Positions 6,636-9,029 of a stretch of 9,029 nucleotides of DNA are shown piece after piece. The position numbers were made by a program, and so were the translations under genes. The notes beneath the pieces are model-generated. The model was not told the DNA's origin and did no database searches. It saw nothing but the letters and a program-made list of their open reading frames with translations. How positions within the stretch are numbered: position 1 is the first letter of the stretch; every line of letters starts with the position of its first letter. Source of the stretch: Nitrospinota bacterium (GTDB taxonomy: Bacteria > Nitrospinota > Nitrospinia > Nitrospinales > VA-1); NCBI GenBank assembly GCA_002731985.1, contig PCCT01000026.1, positions 1-9,029 on the forward strand. The letters run 5' to 3'.

Positions 6636-7088
6636 ATGAGAAAATCAGTAATTATCGCATTAATAATTACATTTGTAGCAGTACTATCTATCGGCGCAGC
6701 CAGTGCGGATGATGTAGTTCCAGGTGCATATGGTCAAGTGGACCAAAGCGTAATGGGTGTTGGACTGACCCAGATGGCTATTGGTGCATCAGATCGCGCA
6801 CACGCAAACTATGTCAACCAAAGGTCTGGTGCTGGTCGGTCTTTAAGCAACGCTGGTAATGGTGGTGGCGCAGACTGGATGTTCGGCTCATCCCAATCTG
6901 AGCAGTCCTGGAAAGCGGCAAAAACAATCGAGGAAGCTCAGGTTTATGGACTGGTTCCCGGCGACTGTGATGGCGACAACACTGGCGACGCTTATCGCCG
7001 TGCAATGGGTCAGAACCGTGACGGTTACATGACCGAAAACTTGGTTACCAGAGCGCAGTGTTCTGAGATCCATGCGACCAACAAGTAA
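6636..7088 (+). CDS. Secreted small protein, paralog B of an unrecognised family
   Basis: 150 residues. The signal peptide has a hydrophobic core at about 5-20 and an ASA cleavage site (22-24) before DDVVPGA. It is about 60% identical to paralog A over the mature part by hand count, with a Gly/Asn-rich, poorly conserved linker around residues 66-78. Conserved Cys are at 111 and 142. The stretch GDCDGDNTGD (109-118) has the D-x-D-G-D-x-x-x-D spacing of some calcium-binding loops (D110, D112, D114, D118). In paralog A the second acidic position is Arg, so metal binding may not be shared. Start: AGGGGAGG at 6621-6628, 7 nt before the ATG, is excellent. It is followed by its own strong terminator. 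The strong ribosome site and terminator suggest an abundant exported protein. The family is unrecognised. Confidence 0.87.
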   Translation: MRKSVIIALIITFVAVLSIGAASADDVVPGAYGQVDQSVMGVGLTQMAIGASDRAHANYVNQRSGAGRSLSNAGNGGGADWMFGSSQSEQSWKAAKTIEEAQVYGLVPGDCDGDNTGDAYRRAMGQNRDGYMTENLVTRAQCSEIHATNK

Positions 7089-7120
7089 GAATCGTCTGGT
7101 CTGAAAGTTTTAAAATTAGA

Positions 7121-7152
7121 GCCGGTAGGGCGTAGCCTTACCGGCTTTTTTT
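7121..7152 (+). terminator. Rho-independent terminator after paralog B
   Basis: GCCGGTAGGG pairs with CCTTACCGGC (10 bp including one G-T pair) around a 5-nt CGTAG loop, followed by seven T residues. It begins 33 bp after the stop. Confidence 0.92.
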
Positions 7153-7170
7153 ATTCCTGCCAAATTTTTC

Positions 7171-7199
7171 TTGTAAATCTATTTTCCGCTCCCTATCAT
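7171..7199 (+). promoter_or_regulatory. Candidate sigma70 promoter for the 7258 gene
   Basis: TTGTAA (7171-7176), a 17-bp spacer and TATCAT (7194-7199, 5/6). It sits just beyond the preceding terminator and predicts a leader of about 52 nt, which supports the reality of the following ORF. Confidence 0.45.
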
Positions 7200-7257
7200 C
7201 CGCAAAACCTTCTAAACGGAGCCGACACTCTGTGGACTTGAACAAAAACCTCAAACC

Positions 7258-7716
7258 ATGATTCACCCGCCTAAATACTTTCCCGGCACTACCGCAAACT
7301 GGAAACTACTGCTTGTAGCTGTTTTCCTATTAATCGACGCTTTTGCGAATAGTGCTTACTGCATTGATAATATTTCGTTCAAAAAATATTCCATTCTTAG
7401 TATTCCAGTCCCCAGCAAAGTAGATATGACGAAACTGCCGAAAGGAAAAACATTTCAGGTCAACCACCCGCAATTCATCTTGCAGTATTTCTTTAACAAC
7501 AGAGATATATTTGGCATGGTATTCAAGCGGGAATCAAAATACGGCATAATCGTTCATCTGTGTTTTTTCCGCTCATGCGAAGAAAGCCCCTATGACTTAA
7601 AAAAGGTGATTGCCAGCCCCCAACAACCTCCATTTGACCAGGCTTTTTTCTCTATAAAGTTCCCTCGCCAACTCCAATACGACTTTCAGGGGCTGGAGTT
7701 TCTCTCCTTTAAGTAA
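7258..7716 (+). CDS. Hypothetical secreted protein
   Basis: 152 residues. Residues 16-33 (WKLLLVAVFLLIDAFANSA) form a signal-peptide-like hydrophobic segment with possible cleavage after AFA (30) or NSA (33). The mature part is rich in Phe, Lys and Pro, with three Cys (35, 102 and 107), the last two close enough to bond. It has no resemblance to the two paralogs upstream. The ATG at 7258 is the only usable start in this frame after the in-frame TAA upstream; no good Shine-Dalgarno is visible, which lowers confidence. Support comes from the well-placed promoter and the hairpin that begins at its stop codon. I recognise no family. Confidence 0.6.
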   Translation: MIHPPKYFPGTTANWKLLLVAVFLLIDAFANSAYCIDNISFKKYSILSIPVPSKVDMTKLPKGKTFQVNHPQFILQYFFNNRDIFGMVFKRESKYGIIVHLCFFRSCEESPYDLKKVIASPQQPPFDQAFFSIKFPRQLQYDFQGLEFLSFK

Positions 7717-7772
7717 CCTTAAATTTAATTTTCTGCACCTTAATTTTGGTGACATTGAAATTATTAAGGTTA
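7714..7772 (+). terminator. Long AT-rich stem-loop starting at the stop codon of the 7258 gene (possible transcript end)
   Basis: TAACCTTAA (7714-7722) pairs perfectly with TTAAGGTTA (7764-7772). After a 3-nt bulge, TAATTT and C of the left arm pair with GAAATTA (7757-7763). A small CACC/GGTG hairpin (7736-7751) sits in the loop. The following T-run is short (GTTTTCCCCC), so it may act as a 3'-end stabiliser or a weak terminator instead of a strong one. Confidence 0.4.
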
Positions 7773-7873
7773 TGTTTTCCCCCTTGCAAGGATTATTTAT
7801 TTTTAACGAATCCTCTACCGGGTAAAAGACCATCCTATTTTATGGAAGGGTTTTGTTAGTAGCGTGAGTGACT

Positions 7874-7948
7874 ATGGCGGAAATTGCCCATCAGGGTGGT
7901 GGCTAATCTCCTCCTCCTGCACACCCGTTGGTGGGCGGTTTTCGCTAT
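7874..7948 (+). ncRNA. Candidate structured RNA: 17-bp helix with a C-rich loop
   Basis: Positions 7874-7890 pair without interruption with 7932-7948. Of the 17 pairs, 13 are Watson-Crick and 4 are G-U in plus-strand RNA; on the minus strand those four would be A-C mismatches, so a plus-strand transcript is favoured. After a 3/5-nt internal loop, GGGTG (7894-7898) pairs with CACCC (7922-7926). The apical loop holds CTCCTCCTCC, complementary to Shine-Dalgarno sequences. The block is visibly richer in G+C than the surrounding intergenic DNA. I see no clear promoter or terminator and match no known RNA family. Confidence 0.3.
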
Positions 7949-7984
7949 CTTTACTGAGAGCTTGATCTTTTTATCTATATGATT

Positions 7985-7993
7985 TGCTATAAT
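7985..7993 (+). promoter_or_regulatory. Extended -10 promoter for the DUF1566 gene
   Basis: TGCTATAAT is a perfect extended -10 element. The -35 is poor: TTGATC at 7962-7967 is 20 bp away, which the TG extension can compensate. The predicted leader is about 30 nt. Confidence 0.6.
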
Positions 7994-8029
7994 CGGTTTT
8001 ACAAACCATCCAATATTTTTTGAGGGGCT

Positions 8030-8461
8030 ATGTCAAGATTCAAAGACAATCAAGATGGCACGATCACTGATACTGAAACTGACCTCACGTGGTTTAAAGA
8101 AGACTCCCGACAACTTACGGGTCGCTGGATGCATCTGGAGAAATCCCAGAAACTGGTCAAGGAACAAAACGGAGAGAAAATAGGTGGCTTCGATGACTGG
8201 CGGATTCCAAAGCTTGAGGATATCAAAACTATTTTTGATAAAAGTTTCAGCAATCGGGACTTTGGAAACAGCGAAATCCACATCCACGAGCAATTTGAAA
8301 AGGGAGGCGCCGACTGCTGTTGGACCGATACGATCAATGGGGAACGCGCTATGATGTTCAGTCTGGTCAAGGGACGGTCAAGCTGGATTAACAAACTCGG
8401 AGACGGGCCTTTCGCTGTGCGTCTGGTTCGAGGAAAGCGTCGGGAAAAAGATGGCTCTTGA
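8030..8461 (+). CDS. DUF1566 (Lcl C-terminal) domain protein
   Basis: 143 residues forming a single DUF1566 domain: RFKDNQDGTITDTETDLTW (3-21), the GFDDWRIPKLEDI block (53-65), CWTD (97-100), then MFSLVKG (109-115) and the closing AVRLVRG (129-135). There is no signal peptide or membrane segment, so this copy appears to be cytoplasmic, unlike many exported or lipoprotein members. The domain is often found in surface or repeat proteins and its biochemical function is not known. The start has GAGGGG just upstream and its own promoter. The last codons (K-D-G-S-stop) lie in a short sequence repeated 46 bp downstream. The gene converges on the TauE/SafE gene, 50 bp apart. Confidence 0.85.
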   Translation: MSRFKDNQDGTITDTETDLTWFKEDSRQLTGRWMHLEKSQKLVKEQNGEKIGGFDDWRIPKLEDIKTIFDKSFSNRDFGNSEIHIHEQFEKGGADCCWTDTINGERAMMFSLVKGRSSWINKLGDGPFAVRLVRGKRREKDGS

Positions 8462-8507
8462 TCACTCAGGTAACGTGTGGAACGCTCTGTAAAAAGATGG
8501 GTCCTGA
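8445..8507. repeat. Imperfect direct repeat at the 3' end of the DUF1566 gene
   Basis: AAAAAGATGGCTCTTGA (8445-8461, including the TGA stop) recurs as AAAAAGATGGGTCCTGA (8491-8507), 15 of 17 bases, with weaker similarity extending about 12 bp upstream (GGAA...). The offset is 46 bp. Confidence 0.5.
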
Positions 8508-8511
8508 TGGG

Positions 8512-8871
8512 TCACGGCAAAGTGCGGGATTGATAAAATAGCCACAACCCCGTACCAACAAGTAAAACCGAAAAAAATCGTTTGAAGTTTTGATCGGAAA
8601 TGTGATTCAGAATGAGCGGTCCCGCCTGCGCTCCCAGTATTCCCCCCAAGGCAAGCAACGCACCGACTTTCCAGTCTACGTTTCCCACTCTGGAGTGTCC
8701 CACTAAAGAAGAAATGGCAACCATGAGAATGAATATGAATGAAGTACCAACCGCCACTTTTGCCTCTTTACCCATTTGAAGTAAAAGGGGAACCACGAGA
8801 AACCCGCCTCCCAACCCCGAACCCGAGGATAAAACTCCGACTAACACACCGAATGCGACAGGAATTATCAT
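8512..8871 (-). CDS. TauE/SafE family membrane permease, half-length
   Basis: 119 residues with three to four hydrophobic helices. It carries the N-terminal-half signature of TauE/SafE (DUF81) transporters, [19 protein letters not shown] (8-26), then [21 protein letters not shown], a charged turn and [18 protein letters not shown]. Typical members are about 250 residues and contain this unit twice; here only one is present, so a working transporter would need a homodimer or the protein is a reduced version. Family members export sulfite, sulfoacetate or other anions; the substrate is not predictable here. The start is ATG at 8871, with GGGAG about 7 nt upstream. It overlaps the stop of the upstream symporter gene (ATGA), so the two are translationally coupled. 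A longer reading from 8943 would overlap the symporter. Confidence 0.88.
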   Translation of the reverse strand: MIIPVAFGVLVGVLSSGSGLGGGFLVVPLLLQMGKEAKVAVGTSFIFILMVAISSLVGHSRVGNVDWKVGALLALGGILGAQAGPLILNHISDQNFKRFFSVLLVGTGLWLFYQSRTLP

Positions 8872-9029
8872 GACGTCTCTCCCCCTTCTGCATATTTTTC
8901 TTCGAGCCGGTCTACCACTGCGGCACCGATCGAATCGCCCCATACGTTCACGGAAGTCCTCAGGCGGTCCAGAAACCAGTCTATGGACAGAAGCATGCCG
9001 ATTCCCTCCAGTGGCAAGCCCACAGCCTG
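8868..9029 (-). CDS. Dicarboxylate/amino acid:cation symporter (SDF family), C-terminal fragment
   Basis: The last 53 residues of a gene that enters from the right edge. [19 protein letters not shown] (4-22) followed by [20 protein letters not shown] (24-43) is the C-terminal signature of the Na+/H+-dicarboxylate symporter family (GltP/DctA type). It corresponds to the last transport helix with its conserved D, the R-T-x-x-N-V motif and the G-D pair that contact substrate. The gene ends TCATGA, and its TGA overlaps the ATG of the TauE/SafE gene, so the two form an operon of membrane carriers. The exact substrate (glutamate, aspartate or C4-dicarboxylate) cannot be told from the fragment. Confidence 0.9.
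   Translation of the reverse strand, partial: QAVGLPLEGIGMLLSIDWFLDRLRTSVNVWGDSIGAAVVDRLEEKYAEGGETS

Noticed and set aside
7597..7833. Minus-strand 78-codon frame overlapping the 7258 gene
   Set aside because: It crosses the long hairpin and has no SD; the plus-strand frame has a signal peptide and a promoter.
7868..7905. Short peptide ORF inside the hairpin region (MAEIAHQGGG)
   Set aside because: Only ten codons, without an SD; the base pairing explains the sequence better.
8872..8943. Longer start for the TauE/SafE gene
   Set aside because: It would add an Arg-rich tail overlapping the symporter in another frame; the ATG at 8871 has a good SD and the typical ATGA coupling.

Overview
The window is about 9 kb of bacterial chromosome, moderately AT-rich by eye, with ordinary sigma70-type promoters, Shine-Dalgarno sites and rho-independent terminators. 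Signal peptides, a SUMF1/FGE-domain protein, a DUF1566 protein, DUF2203 and a fused transporter/spermidine-synthase-like/TPR protein fit a Gram-negative environmental lineage, for example the Nitrospinota or deltaproteobacterial range. That placement is an impression, not a demonstration. I see no rRNA, tRNA, insertion sequence, CRISPR array or phage gene.

Layout. Positions 1-2885 (minus): a 961-codon partial membrane protein with two related transporter-like halves, a spermidine-synthase-like domain and C-terminal TPRs that run off the left edge; its only suitable start is TTG. Positions 2886-3098: an intergenic block with 11-bp inverted repeats and two copies of a CTGAGC...GTCGAAG dyad. Positions 3099-3998 (minus): a membrane-anchored SUMF1/FGE-fold protein without the FGE active-site cysteines. 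A 157-bp divergent promoter region leads to 4156-4944 (plus), a HisN-type inositol-monophosphatase-family enzyme, which meets 4947-5330 (minus), a DUF2203 protein, tail to tail.

The central part, 5331-7152, is the most unusual. It holds two paralogous secreted proteins of about 150 residues (5580-6035 and 6636-7088), about 60% identical by hand alignment. Each has a signal peptide, two conserved cysteines and a strong intrinsic terminator of its own. A similar short motif lies about 47-49 nt upstream of both starts. I do not recognise the family. The 520 bp between them carries no convincing gene, but has a good promoter and a 38-codon open stretch resembling a broken membrane-protein end.

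The right part holds an unrecognised secreted protein (7258-7716); a gene-free interval (7717-8029) with a long hairpin at the stop codon and a separate 17-bp helix (7874-7948) that may be a structured RNA; a DUF1566 protein with its own extended -10 promoter (8030-8461); and a minus-strand pair at the right edge, the C-terminus of a dicarboxylate/cation symporter (8868-9029) overlapping by 4 bp a half-length TauE/SafE permease (8512-8871).

Apart from the symporter/TauE pair and the two paralogs, the genes look like independent units, most with their own promoter or terminator. No single pathway links them.
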